Assembly: GCF_034424525.1 (NCBI RefSeq)
Contig: NZ_CP139979.1
Location: 2,877,001-2,941,000 of the forward strand
Length of the DNA stretch: 64,000 bases
Direction of reading: 5' to 3'
DNA from: Sphingobium yanoikuyae
Lineage (GTDB): Bacteria; Pseudomonadota; Alphaproteobacteria; Sphingomonadales; Sphingomonadaceae
Both the position numbers and the translations under genes were made by a program. Position 1 is the stretch's first letter. Every line of letters starts with the position of its first letter. Below, in pieces: positions 22,948 to 31,546 of the stretch. The notes beneath the pieces are model-generated. The model did not search any database. It was not told where the DNA came from and saw only the letters and a list, made by a program, of their open reading frames with translations.

Positions 22948-24201
22948 ATGGGCGAGACGGGATGCGGATCGGATCCGGACGCGGGCTATAGCCTGCCGGC
23001 ATGGACCTATAGCGATCCCGAATTTTTCGCCGTCGAGACCCGCCGCATCTTCCGTCCGAGCTGGCAGATCGTCGCCCATGACAGCGACCTGCCGGCGCCG
23101 GGCGATTTCCATGTGCTGGACTATCTTGGCGAGAGCATCATCGTCATCCGCGGGGATGACGGCGAAGCCCGCGCCTTTACCAACGTGTGCCGCCACCGCG
23201 GCGCGCGCCTAGTGGACGGGCCCTCGGGTCGCACCAGAAAGCTGGTCTGTCCCTACCATGCCTGGACCTATGGTCTGGACGGATGCCTGACGGGCCTGCC
23301 AATGGCGGGCAGCTATGGTAGCCTCGACCGGTCCAGGCATGGACTTGCCGCGATCGAGATCGAAAATTTCCACGGCTTCCTTTTCGTCCGGCTGGAGGAT
23401 GATGGCGGGCCGTCGGTGGCGCAGATGATGGCGCCCTATGTCGACGAGATCGCGCCCTATCGCTTTTCCGAACTGCGCGCGCTTGGCCGCGTCACGCTGC
23501 GCCCGCGTGCGGTGAACTGGAAGAATATCGGCGACAATTATTCCGATGGCCTGCATATCGCGGTCGCCCATCCCGGCCTCAAGCGACTGATGGGCGATGG
23601 CTATGGCGTCGAAGCCAGCCCCTATGCCGACAAGATGTGGGGGCCGATCCTCGACCGTCCGTCCGCCAACCTGTCCGAGCGCGCCTATCAGCATTTCCTG
23701 CCGGCCGTCCCGCATCTGTCGCCCGATCGGCAAAGGCTTTGGACCTATTTCAAGCTCTGGCCCAATTTCGCCTTCGACATCTATCCCGACCAGGTGGATT
23801 TCATGCAGTGGCTGCCGGTGTCGCCGACCCAGACGCTGATCCGCGAGATCAGCTACGCCCTGCCCGATGACCGCCGCGAGATGAAGGCGGCCCGCTATCT
23901 CAACTGGCGCATCAATCGTCAGGTCAATGCCGAGGATACCGAGCTTGTCGCCCGCGTGCAGGCGGGCATGGCGTCGGACAGTTTCACCGTCGGCCCCTTA
24001 AGCGACCAGGAAGTCGCGCTGCGCCATTTCTGCGCACGGATGCGCACCATCATTCCGCAGGCGCGCCAGCATCGCGCGCCGAAAATGGGATGGTCTTTCG
24101 ACTATCATGATTCTCGTCATTCCCGCGCAGGCGGGGATCCATCCCCCGACCTCACCTATGGGGAGATGGCTGGAGATGGATCCCCGCCTGCGCGAGGATG
24201 A
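22948..24201 (+). CDS. Rieske non-heme iron oxygenase, alpha-subunit type
   Basis: A 417-residue ring-hydroxylating-type oxygenase. The Rieske [2Fe-2S] ligands are C81-x-H83 and C101-x2-H104 (CRHRGA; CPYHAW). The mononuclear iron histidines are H203 and H208 in DNYSDGLHIAVAH. The C-terminal catalytic domain runs to about residue 385. The final 29 residues or so (DSRHSRAGGDPSP...) are encoded by a palindromic repeat that entered the 3' end, so the ancestral protein probably ended earlier. It is followed by an FAD oxidoreductase and preceded by its own promoter/operator. No ferredoxin or reductase gene is adjacent. It resembles demethylase/choline-monooxygenase-like members, but the substrate is unknown. 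Confidence 0.88.
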   Translation: MGETGCGSDPDAGYSLPAWTYSDPEFFAVETRRIFRPSWQIVAHDSDLPAPGDFHVLDYLGESIIVIRGDDGEARAFTNVCRHRGARLVDGPSGRTRKLVCPYHAWTYGLDGCLTGLPMAGSYGSLDRSRHGLAAIEIENFHGFLFVRLEDDGGPSVAQMMAPYVDEIAPYRFSELRALGRVTLRPRAVNWKNIGDNYSDGLHIAVAHPGLKRLMGDGYGVEASPYADKMWGPILDRPSANLSERAYQHFLPAVPHLSPDRQRLWTYFKLWPNFAFDIYPDQVDFMQWLPVSPTQTLIREISYALPDDRREMKAARYLNWRINRQVNAEDTELVARVQAGMASDSFTVGPLSDQEVALRHFCARMRTIIPQARQHRAPKMGWSFDYHDSRHSRAGGDPSPDLTYGEMAGDGSPPARG

Positions 24202-24203
24202 CG
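24115..24203. repeat. REP-like inverted-repeat element inside the 3' end of the Rieske gene
   Basis: The left arm (CGTCATTCCCGCGCAGGCGG...) and right arm (...CCGCCTGCGCGAGGATGACG) are 29-base inverted repeats with two differences, separated by about 31 bases. It supplies the last codons and the stop of the Rieske gene and ends 25 bases before the GTG of the next gene. Confidence 0.8.
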
Positions 24204-24227
24204 GCGCTTTTCGGGGAGGGATATGTT

Positions 24228-25838
24228 GTGACCAAAGCCTATGACGCCGTCATCATCGGCGCGGGCCATAATGGCCTCGTCTGCGCCTTCTACCTGGCCC
24301 GTGCCGGCTACACGGTGCGCATGGTGGAGCGCCGCGATGTCGTCGGCGGCGCGGCGGTGACCGAGGAATTTCACCCCGGCTTCCGCAACTCGACCGCCAG
24401 CTATACGGTCAGCCTGCTCAATCCCAAGGTCATCCGCGACATGAAGCTGGCCGACCATGGCTATCGCGTGATCGAGCGGCCGATCAGCAATTTCCTGCCC
24501 CAGCCCGATGGCGGCTATCTGAAGCTGGGCGGCGGGCTGGAGCGGACCCAGGCCGAGTTTGCCCGGTTCAGCGCGCGCGACGCCGCCACGCTGCCGGCCT
24601 ATTATGACGCGCTGGAAGTGGTCGCCGATGTGTTGCGCGACCTGGTGCTCAAAAGCCCGCCCAATGTCGGCGATGGCCTGACCATGGTGGTCGAGGCGCT
24701 GAAACAGGGCCGCCGCGTCGCCGGGCTCGATATCGAGCAACAGCGCGACGTGCTCGACCTGTTCACCAAGTCGGCCCGAACCTTCCTCGACAGCTGGTTC
24801 GAGAGCGAGGCGGTCAAGGCCGCCTTCGGCTTCGACGCGGTGGTCGGCAATTTCGCCTCCCCCGACACGCCGGGCAGCGCCTATGTGCTGCTGCACCATG
24901 TGTTCGGCGAGGTGAACGGCAAGAAGGGCGCCTGGGGCCACAGCGTCGGCGGCATGGGCACCATCACCCAGGCCATGGCGAAGGTCGTGCAGGCGATGGG
25001 CGTCGAGATCAGCCTGGAGGCGCCGGTCGAGCATATATTGGTCGATGGCGACCGCGCCGTCGGCGTGAAGCTGGCCAGCGGCGAGGAAGTGATAGGCGCC
25101 AGCATCATCGCCAATGTCGGCCCCAAGCTGCTCTATGAGCGCATGATGCAGCCGGCCGACCTGCCCGCGGACTTCCTGAAACGGATCAAGGCGTTCAAGG
25201 CGGGATCGGGCACCTTCCGCATGAATGTCGCGCTTTCCGCCCTGCCCGACTTCACCTGTCTGCCCGGCATTGGCGAGCATCACCAGTCGGGCATCATCAT
25301 CGCGCCGACGCTCGACTATATGGACCGCGCCTATCTGGATGCGAAGCGCGACGGCTGGTCGAAGGCGCCGATCGTCGAGATGCTGATCCCGTCCACCATC
25401 GACGACAGCCTGGCGCCCGAGGGGTGCCATGTCGCCAGCCTCTTCTGTCAGCAATTCGCGCCCGAACTGCCCGACGGGCGCAGTTGGGACGATGAGCGCG
25501 AGGCGGCGGCCGACCATATCATCGCCACGGTCGAGGCCCATGCGCCGGGCTTTGCAAAGAGCGTGATCGCCCGCCAGATCCATTCGCCGCTCGACCTGGA
25601 ACGCAAGTTCGGTCTGGTCGGCGGCGACATCATGCATGGCAATCTGACGCTGGACCAGATGTGGGCGGCGCGGCCTGTGTTGGGCCATGGCGCCTATCGC
25701 GGGCCGGTGAAGGGCCTCTATATGTGCGGCGCGGGCACCCATCCGGGCGGCGGCGTCACCGGCGCGCCGGGCCATAATGCCGCGCGTGAGGTGCTGAAGG
25801 ATCGCGCCCTGTGGGGGAAATGGCGCGGCCGGGCCTGA
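24228..25838 (+). CDS. phytoene-desaturase-like FAD/NAD(P)-dependent oxidoreductase
   Basis: A 536-residue CrtI/amine-oxidase-like flavoprotein. The FAD dinucleotide fold opens with DAVIIGAGHNGLVCAFYLA (about 6-24), then the RxGG-like RRDVVGGAAVTEE, and the C-terminal FAD motif is GLYMCGAGTHPGGGVTGAPGHNAA. This is the pyridine nucleotide-disulfide oxidoreductase-domain group near CrtI, not a true carotenoid gene by context. The frame is open to an ATG at 24198 inside the repeat, but the GTG at 24228 has GGGGAGGG seven bases upstream and is preferred. Location after the Rieske oxygenase suggests a shared pathway, oxidising the same or a derived substrate. This pairing is inferred. Confidence 0.88.
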   Translation: MTKAYDAVIIGAGHNGLVCAFYLARAGYTVRMVERRDVVGGAAVTEEFHPGFRNSTASYTVSLLNPKVIRDMKLADHGYRVIERPISNFLPQPDGGYLKLGGGLERTQAEFARFSARDAATLPAYYDALEVVADVLRDLVLKSPPNVGDGLTMVVEALKQGRRVAGLDIEQQRDVLDLFTKSARTFLDSWFESEAVKAAFGFDAVVGNFASPDTPGSAYVLLHHVFGEVNGKKGAWGHSVGGMGTITQAMAKVVQAMGVEISLEAPVEHILVDGDRAVGVKLASGEEVIGASIIANVGPKLLYERMMQPADLPADFLKRIKAFKAGSGTFRMNVALSALPDFTCLPGIGEHHQSGIIIAPTLDYMDRAYLDAKRDGWSKAPIVEMLIPSTIDDSLAPEGCHVASLFCQQFAPELPDGRSWDDEREAAADHIIATVEAHAPGFAKSVIARQIHSPLDLERKFGLVGGDIMHGNLTLDQMWAARPVLGHGAYRGPVKGLYMCGAGTHPGGGVTGAPGHNAAREVLKDRALWGKWRGRA

Positions 25839-25855
25839 TCGGGTCTTTCCCCGCC

Positions 25856-25884
25856 TTGCCCCAACCGAAAGCCTGGCCTAAAGA
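25856..25884 (+). promoter_or_regulatory. promoter upstream of pyrB
   Basis: TTGCCC (25856-25861), a 17-base spacer and TAAAGA (25879-25884) end eight bases before the pyrB ATG, so the leader would be very short. The same TTGCCC-N17-TAAAG pattern precedes tRNA-Trp at 30406. Confidence 0.5.
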
Positions 25885-25892
25885 CCCGGCTC

Positions 25893-26888
25893 ATGCCCGA
25901 CATCTTCATTCCTGATGCAACGCCCGAGCTGACTGGCCGGGCGCTGTTCCCGCACCGGCACCTGCTGTCGATCGCCGACCTCAAGCCCTGGGAAATCCGT
26001 TTCCTGCTGGACGAGGCCGAACATTGGGCCCGCACCAACAAGGGCCAGGCGCGCAAGCATGACGACCGGCTGGCGGGCATGACCCAGATCAACGCCTTTT
26101 TCGAGAACAGCACCCGCACCTTGCTGTCGTTCGAGATCGCCGGCAAGCGGCTGGGCGCCGACGTCGTCAACATGGCCGCCGCCACGTCCAGCGTGAAGAA
26201 GGGCGAGACCCTGATCGACACCGCCATGACGCTCAACGCCATGGCCGCCGACGTGATCGTCATCCGCCATGCCAGTTCCGGCGCGGTCGCGCTGATCGCC
26301 GACAAGGTCGACTGCCCGGTGCTGAACGCGGGCGATGGCTGGCACCAGCATCCGACGCAGGCGCTGCTCGATGCGCTCACCATCCGCCGCCGCAAGGGCG
26401 GGTTCGAGGGGCTGGTGGTCGCCATCTGCGGCGATGTGCTGCACAGCCGCGTTGCCCGATCCAACATGCTCTGCCTCGCGGCGCTGGGCGCACAGGTGCG
26501 TGCGGTCGCCCCGCCCACCCTGTTGCCGCCCGAGGTCGAAATGCTGGGCGCCACCCCCTATAGCCGTATGGAAGACGGGCTGGATGGCGCCGATGTCGTC
26601 ATGATGCTGCGCCTGCAGAATGAGCGGATGGACGGCGCCTTCATCCCGTCGGCGCGCGAATATCATGCGCTCTATGGCCTGACGCCCGAACGGCTGGCGA
26701 TCGCCAAGCCCGATGCCCTTGTCATGCACCCCGGCCCGATGAACCGGGGCGTCGAGATCACCAGCACGGTGGCGGACGATCCCGATCGGTCGGCGATCAC
26801 CGAACAGGTGGCGATGGGCGTGGCGGTGCGCATGGCGTGCCTGGATGTTTTGACGCGCACGGCGCGCGGTGTGGAAGGCTGGGCATGA
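25893..26888 (+). CDS. pyrB: aspartate carbamoyltransferase catalytic subunit
   Basis: A 331-residue transcarbamoylase. The carbamoyl-phosphate site [13 protein letters not shown] (about 69-81), the HASSG loop, [14 protein letters not shown], and the aspartate-binding region [13 protein letters not shown] are all intact. It makes carbamoyl-aspartate, the first committed step of pyrimidine synthesis, in the cytoplasm. No pyrI regulatory subunit is near. Its stop overlaps the start of a dihydroorotase-like gene (ATGA at 26885-26888), the arrangement seen where ATCase assembles with an inactive dihydroorotase homologue. The ATG at 25893 follows a TTGCCC-N17-TAAAGA promoter. Confidence 0.96.
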   Translation: MPDIFIPDATPELTGRALFPHRHLLSIADLKPWEIRFLLDEAEHWARTNKGQARKHDDRLAGMTQINAFFENSTRTLLSFEIAGKRLGADVVNMAAATSSVKKGETLIDTAMTLNAMAADVIVIRHASSGAVALIADKVDCPVLNAGDGWHQHPTQALLDALTIRRRKGGFEGLVVAICGDVLHSRVARSNMLCLAALGAQVRAVAPPTLLPPEVEMLGATPYSRMEDGLDGADVVMMLRLQNERMDGAFIPSAREYHALYGLTPERLAIAKPDALVMHPGPMNRGVEITSTVADDPDRSAITEQVAMGVAVRMACLDVLTRTARGVEGWA

Positions 26889-28108
26889 GCAGGATCGCAA
26901 TCGTCAACGGCAAGCTGGCCGATCCGGCGGGCGACTCCCTTGTCCCCGGCACCGTCCTGATCGAGGGTGACCGCATCCTGGCCACCGGCGCGGTCGACAT
27001 TCCCGCCGACGCGCAGCAGGTCGATGCCGGCGGGCTGGTGGTCGCGCCGGGCCTCATCGACCTAGGCGTCTTCGCCACCGACAAGCCGGCCTTCCACTTT
27101 GGCGGCATCACCCGCGCCGCCCTGATGCCCGACCAGCGCGCGCCGCTGGACGAGGTCGGCCTGATCCGGGAAGCGACCCGCGCGGGCAAGCCCGACTTCT
27201 GGGTCCACCCGATCGCCGCCGCGACCCGCGGCCTCAAGGGCACGGAAATGGCCGAAATGGGCCTGATGCAGATCGCCGGCGCCAAGGCAGTCGGCACCGG
27301 CCGCCAGTGGATCGCCGATTCGGGCGTGATGCTGCGCATCCTCTCCTACGCCTCGGGGCTGGGGCTCACCGTCATCGCCCATGCCGAGGATGGCGGCCTG
27401 TCCGCCAAGGCGGTGGCGACCAGTGGCGAGACCGCGACGCGTCTGGGCCTTGCCCACGCCCCGGCCTGCGCCGAGGCGATGGCGATCGCGCGCGACATCA
27501 TGCTGGCGCGCGAAACCGGCGCCGCCATCCATTTCCGCCTGGTCACGACCAAGGCCGGTTTCGACCTGATCCGCGCAGCCAAAGCCGAAGGCCTGAAAGT
27601 CAGCTGCGGCATCAGCCCGGCCTATCTGTTCCTGAACGATCAGGCGATGACCGACTTCCGCACCTTTGCGCGCCTGTCGCCGCCGCTGCGATCCGATGCC
27701 GACCGCCATGCCAGCATCGCCGCCGTCGCCGACGGCACGGTCGATGTCATCACATCAGGCCATGATCCGCGCGGGCCGGAGGACAAGCGCCTGCCCTTCG
27801 CCGACGCGTCGCCCGGCATGGCCGGCGCCGAAACACTGCTCGCCTTGTCGCTCAACCTTGTGCGCGAAGGCCATGTCAGCCTCAACCGGCTGATGACCCT
27901 GCTCAGCGCCAATCCGGCGAAGATCCTTGGCGTCAATGCCGGCAGCTTCGCGCCCGGCAGCGCCGCCGACCTGATCCTGGTCGATCCCGACGCGCCATGG
28001 ATCGTCGATTCGGCGAAGATGGCAGCCTCGGCCGGCAACACGCCGTTCGACAAGGTGCCGGTGCAGGGCCGCGCCCGGCGCATCATGAAGGGCGGGCAGT
28101 TCTTCTAG
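26885..28108 (+). CDS. pyrC: dihydroorotase-like protein (class I), metal motif missing
   Basis: A 407-residue amidohydrolase-fold protein related to class I dihydroorotase, translated with pyrB. The usual zinc motif D-x-H-x-H after PGxI is lost: residues 55-64 read [10 protein letters not shown], with GVF where HxH should be. The later AHAEDGG and [14 protein letters not shown] regions are kept only in part. In Pseudomonas an inactive homologue (PyrC') holds ATCase together, and many alphaproteobacterial pyrC genes next to pyrB share this loss. It is therefore probably structural (PyrX-like), with an active dihydroorotase elsewhere. The symbol is used in the usual annotation sense; catalytic activity is doubtful. 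Confidence 0.85.
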   Translation: MSRIAIVNGKLADPAGDSLVPGTVLIEGDRILATGAVDIPADAQQVDAGGLVVAPGLIDLGVFATDKPAFHFGGITRAALMPDQRAPLDEVGLIREATRAGKPDFWVHPIAAATRGLKGTEMAEMGLMQIAGAKAVGTGRQWIADSGVMLRILSYASGLGLTVIAHAEDGGLSAKAVATSGETATRLGLAHAPACAEAMAIARDIMLARETGAAIHFRLVTTKAGFDLIRAAKAEGLKVSCGISPAYLFLNDQAMTDFRTFARLSPPLRSDADRHASIAAVADGTVDVITSGHDPRGPEDKRLPFADASPGMAGAETLLALSLNLVREGHVSLNRLMTLLSANPAKILGVNAGSFAPGSAADLILVDPDAPWIVDSAKMAASAGNTPFDKVPVQGRARRIMKGGQFF

Positions 28109-28168
28109 AGCCTGATCGTCTGAGGTGGAAGCGCTCGGCGCTTTCACCGATGGCGTGAATCAGGCTCT
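28107..28168. terminator. nested hairpin after pyrC, possible bidirectional terminator
   Basis: The outer stem AGAGCCTGAT (28107-28116)/ATCAGGCTCT (28159-28168) encloses an inner stem GGTGGAAGCGC (28124-28134)/GCGCTTTCACC (28138-28148, one G-T pair). It begins within the pyrC stop codon and lies before the convergent GGDEF gene. It may be a REP-type element used as a terminator. Confidence 0.6.
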
Positions 28169-28185
28169 ATTCCTTGAATCAAAGC

Positions 28186-29334
28186 CTAAGCGAACTGGCG
28201 TTGCGGCCCCACAAATCGCCATCCCTTGCGCTGCCGCTTGTCCGCATAGAGCCGCGTGTCGGCGACATGCAGGACGGCGGCGGCCTCCGCCCCGTCCTGC
28301 GGGAAGGTCGCGATGCCAAAGCTGCTGCCGACCGACAGGCTGCGCCCCTGCCATCCTACCGGCGCGGCGATCGCCTGCCGGATGCCGGGCATGCGCCGAT
28401 GCAGGGCGTCGACATCGGTTTCCGCGTCATGGAGCAGCGCAAATTCGTCGCCGCCCAGTCGCGCGATGCTCACCGCATCCGGCATCAAGGCCCGCAACCG
28501 ACTACCCAATGATGTCAGCAGGGCATCCCCTGCCTGATGGCCATGCTGGTCATTGCACTGTTTGAAGCCGTCGAGATCGGCGAGCAGCACGCTGAAGGCC
28601 GCGCCCCGCTCCACCCGTTCTTCGATCGCGCGCATGAAACTCAGCCGGTTGTCGAGTCCGGTCAGCGCATCGGTGCCAGCCAGCCGCGCCAGTTCGCGCT
28701 GCGACACCAGCATCGCCACCGTCTCGCGAAACTTCCCCAGCACCAGATTGGCCTGCATCACCGTGACGATCGCCATCATCACCGCCATCGCCCGCACGCC
28801 CAGATTGTCATAGAGCGCCATCTTCACCAGGATCGGCAACACCGCCGCGCCCATCGCGCCGATCGCGGCGCGCGGCACGCTGAGCAGGGTCGTCGCCGCA
28901 ACCAGCGCGCCGATGCCAATGAACACCGGCGCCACCATGCAATAATAGATTTCGGTTTCGGTGAAGGCGTTGACCGCCCACAGCCCCGCCACCAGTCCAG
29001 CCCCGGTCGCGACATGGGCGACCCGCATCAGGCTGCGCGCCTGCACCCCGGCGTCGGTCGCGATCGGCACGCCGCGCCAGCGCTGCAGGGATAGCGCGCA
29101 GGCCAGTAAGATCAGCGCGGGCGGCGTCACCTGTTGCCACAAGGGCAGATCGCCCATCACCGCGAGCGCCATGGCGACGGCATTGGCCATGATCAGCAGG
29201 CACAAAAGCGGCAGCGCCTGATGGAAGCGGCGATATTGCGTATCCAGCACAGCCTCGCGCGCGCTGTCCGGCACCGGTGCCGTGAACGGGCCGTCCCAGC
29301 CCTTCAGCCGCTGTTGCCAGCGCTTTTCCGCCAC
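28186..29334 (-). CDS. membrane-bound diguanylate cyclase (GGDEF)
   Basis: A 382-residue protein. About six to seven transmembrane helices (residues 36-200) form an MASE-like sensor region, followed by a short linker helix (GKFRETVAMLVSQRELARLAG) and a full GGDEF domain from about residue 218: DALTGLDNRLSF, LLADLDGFKQCNDQHGHQAGD, and the active-site loop RLGGDEFAL. The motif is intact, so it should make cyclic-di-GMP. No I-site RxxD is obvious at the usual place before GGDEF. The input signal is unknown. Control of the exopolysaccharide locus is possible but not shown. It is convergent with pyrB-pyrC. Confidence 0.92.
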   Translation of the reverse strand: MAEKRWQQRLKGWDGPFTAPVPDSAREAVLDTQYRRFHQALPLLCLLIMANAVAMALAVMGDLPLWQQVTPPALILLACALSLQRWRGVPIATDAGVQARSLMRVAHVATGAGLVAGLWAVNAFTETEIYYCMVAPVFIGIGALVAATTLLSVPRAAIGAMGAAVLPILVKMALYDNLGVRAMAVMMAIVTVMQANLVLGKFRETVAMLVSQRELARLAGTDALTGLDNRLSFMRAIEERVERGAAFSVLLADLDGFKQCNDQHGHQAGDALLTSLGSRLRALMPDAVSIARLGGDEFALLHDAETDVDALHRRMPGIRQAIAAPVGWQGRSLSVGSSFGIATFPQDGAEAAAVLHVADTRLYADKRQRKGWRFVGPQRQFA

Positions 29335-29470
29335 TTGTCCGCTCCCTGCCGCCTCGCTGCGATCGGCCGTTGGTAGCGAAAGGGGGTTAATCCTCCAACA
29401 ACGGGAAACCCTAACCGGGGAAAACCATGAGAGAGGCGAATCAGGGAACCCTATCGCCGTTCAGGCGCTA

Positions 29471-29487
29471 CCCCTGTTCAGCAGGGG
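29471..29487 (+). promoter_or_regulatory. hairpin that covers the ribosome site of the YihY-like gene
   Basis: CCCCTG (29471-29476) and CAGGGG (29482-29487) pair around TTCAG. The AGGGG ribosome-binding core lies within the right arm, seven bases before the ATG at 29494, so translation could be limited unless the stem is opened. The stem is only six pairs. Confidence 0.35.
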
Positions 29488-29493
29488 ATATGC

Positions 29494-30399
29494 ATGACCG
29501 AAACGATCGCCCAGCAGGTGCATGCCAATGCGCCTTGGAAAATCCCGCCGCGTGCCTGGTGGGAGATATTGAAGCGCGTCTATGCCGCCATGTCGGCCAA
29601 TCATCTGGGCCTGCTGTCCGCCGGCGTCGCTTATTATGCCTTCCTGTCGATCGCCCCGCTGCTGGCCGCCGTCGTCCTGACCTATGGCCTGGTCGGCGAT
29701 CCGCAGATCGTCGCCCGCCACATGCAGGCGATCATCACCGTCGTGCCCGCCGATGCCGCCCAGCTGATCAACGACCAGTTGCTGGGCATGGTCAGCGCGC
29801 GCAAGCCGGCGATCGGCTTCGGCCTGTTCCTGGCGCTGGGGCTGGCGGTCTATGGCGCGACCCGCGCCGCGTCCGCGATCATGGAAGCACTCAACATCGT
29901 CTATGCGCAGAAAGAGGGACGCAACATCTTCGCCTTCTATCGCGTGTCGATGGGAATCACCTTTTCCGCCGTGCTGGTGGTGGTCGCCGGCGTCGTGACC
30001 GCGACGATCATCGGCCTGCTCCAGAAGTTGCTGACCAACTGGGGACCGGGCGTGCTGTTCGCGATCAAGGCGACGACCTGGATCTGCGCCGGCCTGCTCG
30101 CCAGCAGCATCTTCGGCCTGATCTACCGCTTCGGCCCGCATCGCCGCCGGGTGCAATGGCAATGGCTGACCGTTGGATCGATCGCCGCGACGCTGTTCTG
30201 GCTGGTGGCGACGCTGGGCGTCTCCTTCTACGTCTCGACCTTTGGCGATTACAACAAGACCTATGGTTCGCTCGCGGCCGTGGTGATCCTGCAGCTCTGG
30301 CTCTTCGTGTCGGCCTATATCGTGCTGCTGGGGGCCCAGATCAACGCGGAAGCCGAGCGTCAGACCAGCGCGCATATTCTTGTTGAAGAAGTTGCATAA
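29494..30399 (+). CDS. YihY/virulence factor BrkB family membrane protein
   Basis: A 301-residue inner-membrane protein with six hydrophobic segments. Family marks are LLSAGVAYYAFLSIAPLLAAVVLTYG (about 40-65), GATRAASAIMEALNIVY, and the C-terminal FGDYNKTYGSLAAVVILQLWLFVSAYIVLLGAQINAE. Once called ribonuclease BN, the family is now thought to be a membrane transporter or envelope factor of unclear activity. The ATG at 29494 has the ribosome site AGGGG. The gene stands alone before tRNA-Trp. Confidence 0.92.
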   Translation: MTETIAQQVHANAPWKIPPRAWWEILKRVYAAMSANHLGLLSAGVAYYAFLSIAPLLAAVVLTYGLVGDPQIVARHMQAIITVVPADAAQLINDQLLGMVSARKPAIGFGLFLALGLAVYGATRAASAIMEALNIVYAQKEGRNIFAFYRVSMGITFSAVLVVVAGVVTATIIGLLQKLLTNWGPGVLFAIKATTWICAGLLASSIFGLIYRFGPHRRRVQWQWLTVGSIAATLFWLVATLGVSFYVSTFGDYNKTYGSLAAVVILQLWLFVSAYIVLLGAQINAEAERQTSAHILVEEVA

Positions 30400-30405
30400 A
30401 GTCGC

Positions 30406-30434
30406 TTGCCCTCCCCGATAGGCCACGCTAAAGC
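30406..30434 (+). promoter_or_regulatory. promoter of tRNA-Trp
   Basis: TTGCCC (30406-30411), 17 bases, then TAAAGC (30429-30434), 28 bases before the tRNA. It matches the pattern upstream of pyrB and resembles strong housekeeping promoters of sphingomonads. Confidence 0.5.
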
Positions 30435-30462
30435 GCCCTCCTTCGCTGGCTCGGGCCAGTGC

Positions 30463-30538
30463 AGGAGTGTAGCTCAGTTGGTAGAGCGTCGGTCTCCAAA
30501 ACCGAATGCCGTGGGTTCGAGTCCCTCCACTCCTGCCA
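30463..30538 (+). tRNA. tRNA-Trp (anticodon CCA)
   Basis: A 76-base cloverleaf with acceptor stem AGGAGTG/CACTCCT, D arm GCTCAGTTGGTAGAGC, anticodon loop CTCCAAA with anticodon CCA, T arm GGGTTCGAGTCCC, discriminator G and encoded CCA at 30536-30538. A tRNA-Trp just before secE is a common alphaproteobacterial arrangement. Confidence 0.97.
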
Positions 30539-30545
30539 CGCGAAC

Positions 30546-30582
30546 TAGCCGCGAACCTTGAACAATCACGGGTTCGCGGCTA
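30546..30582 (+). terminator. hairpin after tRNA-Trp
   Basis: TAGCCGCGAACC (30546-30557) and GGTTCGCGGCTA (30571-30582) form a perfect 12-base stem eight bases after the tRNA. No T run follows, so it may be a processing signal or a partial terminator ahead of secE. Confidence 0.5.
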
Positions 30583-30711
30583 AGTGCGCTTAGCGAAGCA
30601 TCGGTCGCGAAGCGCGACTGCCTCTCCCGACACCGACTTATCGCGGGAAACGGGAGGGCGGACCGCCGTTTCGCGCTTTGGTATTGATTTTGAAGGTGAG
30701 CTGACAGCGCG

Positions 30712-30915
30712 ATGGCGAAGACTTCTCCGAGCGAATTCGTCAATCAGGTGCAGACCGAAGCGAAGAAGATCGTTTGGCCGACCGGCCGTGAAACGATCAT
30801 GACCGCGATCATGGTCGTCATCATGACCTCATTGCTGGGCATCTTCTTCTTCGGTATCGACACCTTCTTCGGTGCGATCGTCCAGTGGCTGCTGAGCCTC
30901 GCATCGGGTCGTTGA
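30712..30915 (+). CDS. secE: preprotein translocase subunit SecE
   Basis: A 67-residue, single-helix SecE of the short bacterial form: SEFVNQVQTEAKKIVWPTGRET forms the amphipathic surface helix with the conserved KKIVWPTRxE-like motif, then one transmembrane span (about residues 30-58). It is part of SecYEG in the inner membrane. It lies between tRNA-Trp and nusG, the expected order, with nusG 36 bases downstream. Confidence 0.95.
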   Translation: MAKTSPSEFVNQVQTEAKKIVWPTGRETIMTAIMVVIMTSLLGIFFFGIDTFFGAIVQWLLSLASGR

Positions 30916-30951
30916 ACGCACGGCGTTCAAAAGGGAGTTTAAGACGGTAAC

Positions 30952-31488
30952 ATGGCGCGCTGGTACATCATCCACGCCTATTCGGGCTTCGAGAACAAGG
31001 TCAAGGAATCGATCCTGACCGAGGCCGAGCGCATGGGCCTGTCGCAACTGGTCGAGCAGGTCGAGGTTCCGACCGAGACCGTGACCGAAGTGAAGCGCGG
31101 CAAGAAGGTTCAGGTCGAACGCAAGTTCATGCCGGGCTATGTCCTTGCCAAGCTGGCGATGAACGACGACGTCTATCACCTCGTCAAGAACACGCCCAAG
31201 GTCACCGGTTTCCTGGGTTCGTCGGGCAAGCCCCAGGCGATCAGCGAGAGCGAAGCCGCCCGCTATTTCGGCGCCCAGAAGGAAGCCGCCGCCGCCCCGA
31301 AGCACAAGGTCAATGTCGATTACGAAATCGGCGACAGCGTCAAGGTGCTGGATGGCCCCTTCGCCAGCTTCAACGGCGTGGTCGAGGAACTGGATTTCGA
31401 AAAGAACCGGGTCAAGGTGTCGGTGTCGATCTTCGGTCGCGCCACCCCGGTGGAACTGGACTTCGAACAGGTCGAACTGTCGAAGTAA
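30952..31488 (+). CDS. nusG: transcription termination/antitermination factor NusG
   Basis: A 178-residue NusG. The NGN domain (about 1-115) opens with ARWYIIHAYSGFENKVKESI and includes KFMPGYVLAKL and TPKVTGFLGSSGKP. A KOW domain follows with GDSVKVLDGPFASFNGVVEELD and ends PVELDFEQVEL. It binds RNA polymerase and couples it with Rho or the ribosome. It is transcribed with secE and followed by a strong terminator at 31509. Confidence 0.97.
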   Translation: MARWYIIHAYSGFENKVKESILTEAERMGLSQLVEQVEVPTETVTEVKRGKKVQVERKFMPGYVLAKLAMNDDVYHLVKNTPKVTGFLGSSGKPQAISESEAARYFGAQKEAAAAPKHKVNVDYEIGDSVKVLDGPFASFNGVVEELDFEKNRVKVSVSIFGRATPVELDFEQVELSK

Positions 31489-31508
31489 GCATCGCCGCAA
31501 GGCTGTTC

Positions 31509-31546
31509 AAAAAGGGTCGCCCGCTTTTCAGCCGGCGGCCCTTTTT
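31509..31546 (+). terminator. Rho-independent terminator after nusG
   Basis: AAAAAGGGTCGCC (31509-31521) pairs with GGCGGCCCTTTTT (31534-31546), one G-T pair, ending in five T. It separates secE-nusG from rplK-rplA. Confidence 0.85.

Noticed and set aside
29427..29560. Frame starting MREANQGTLS ahead of the YihY-like gene
   Set aside because: It overlaps the YihY gene out of frame; the YihY start at 29494 has the ribosome site and the conserved sequence.
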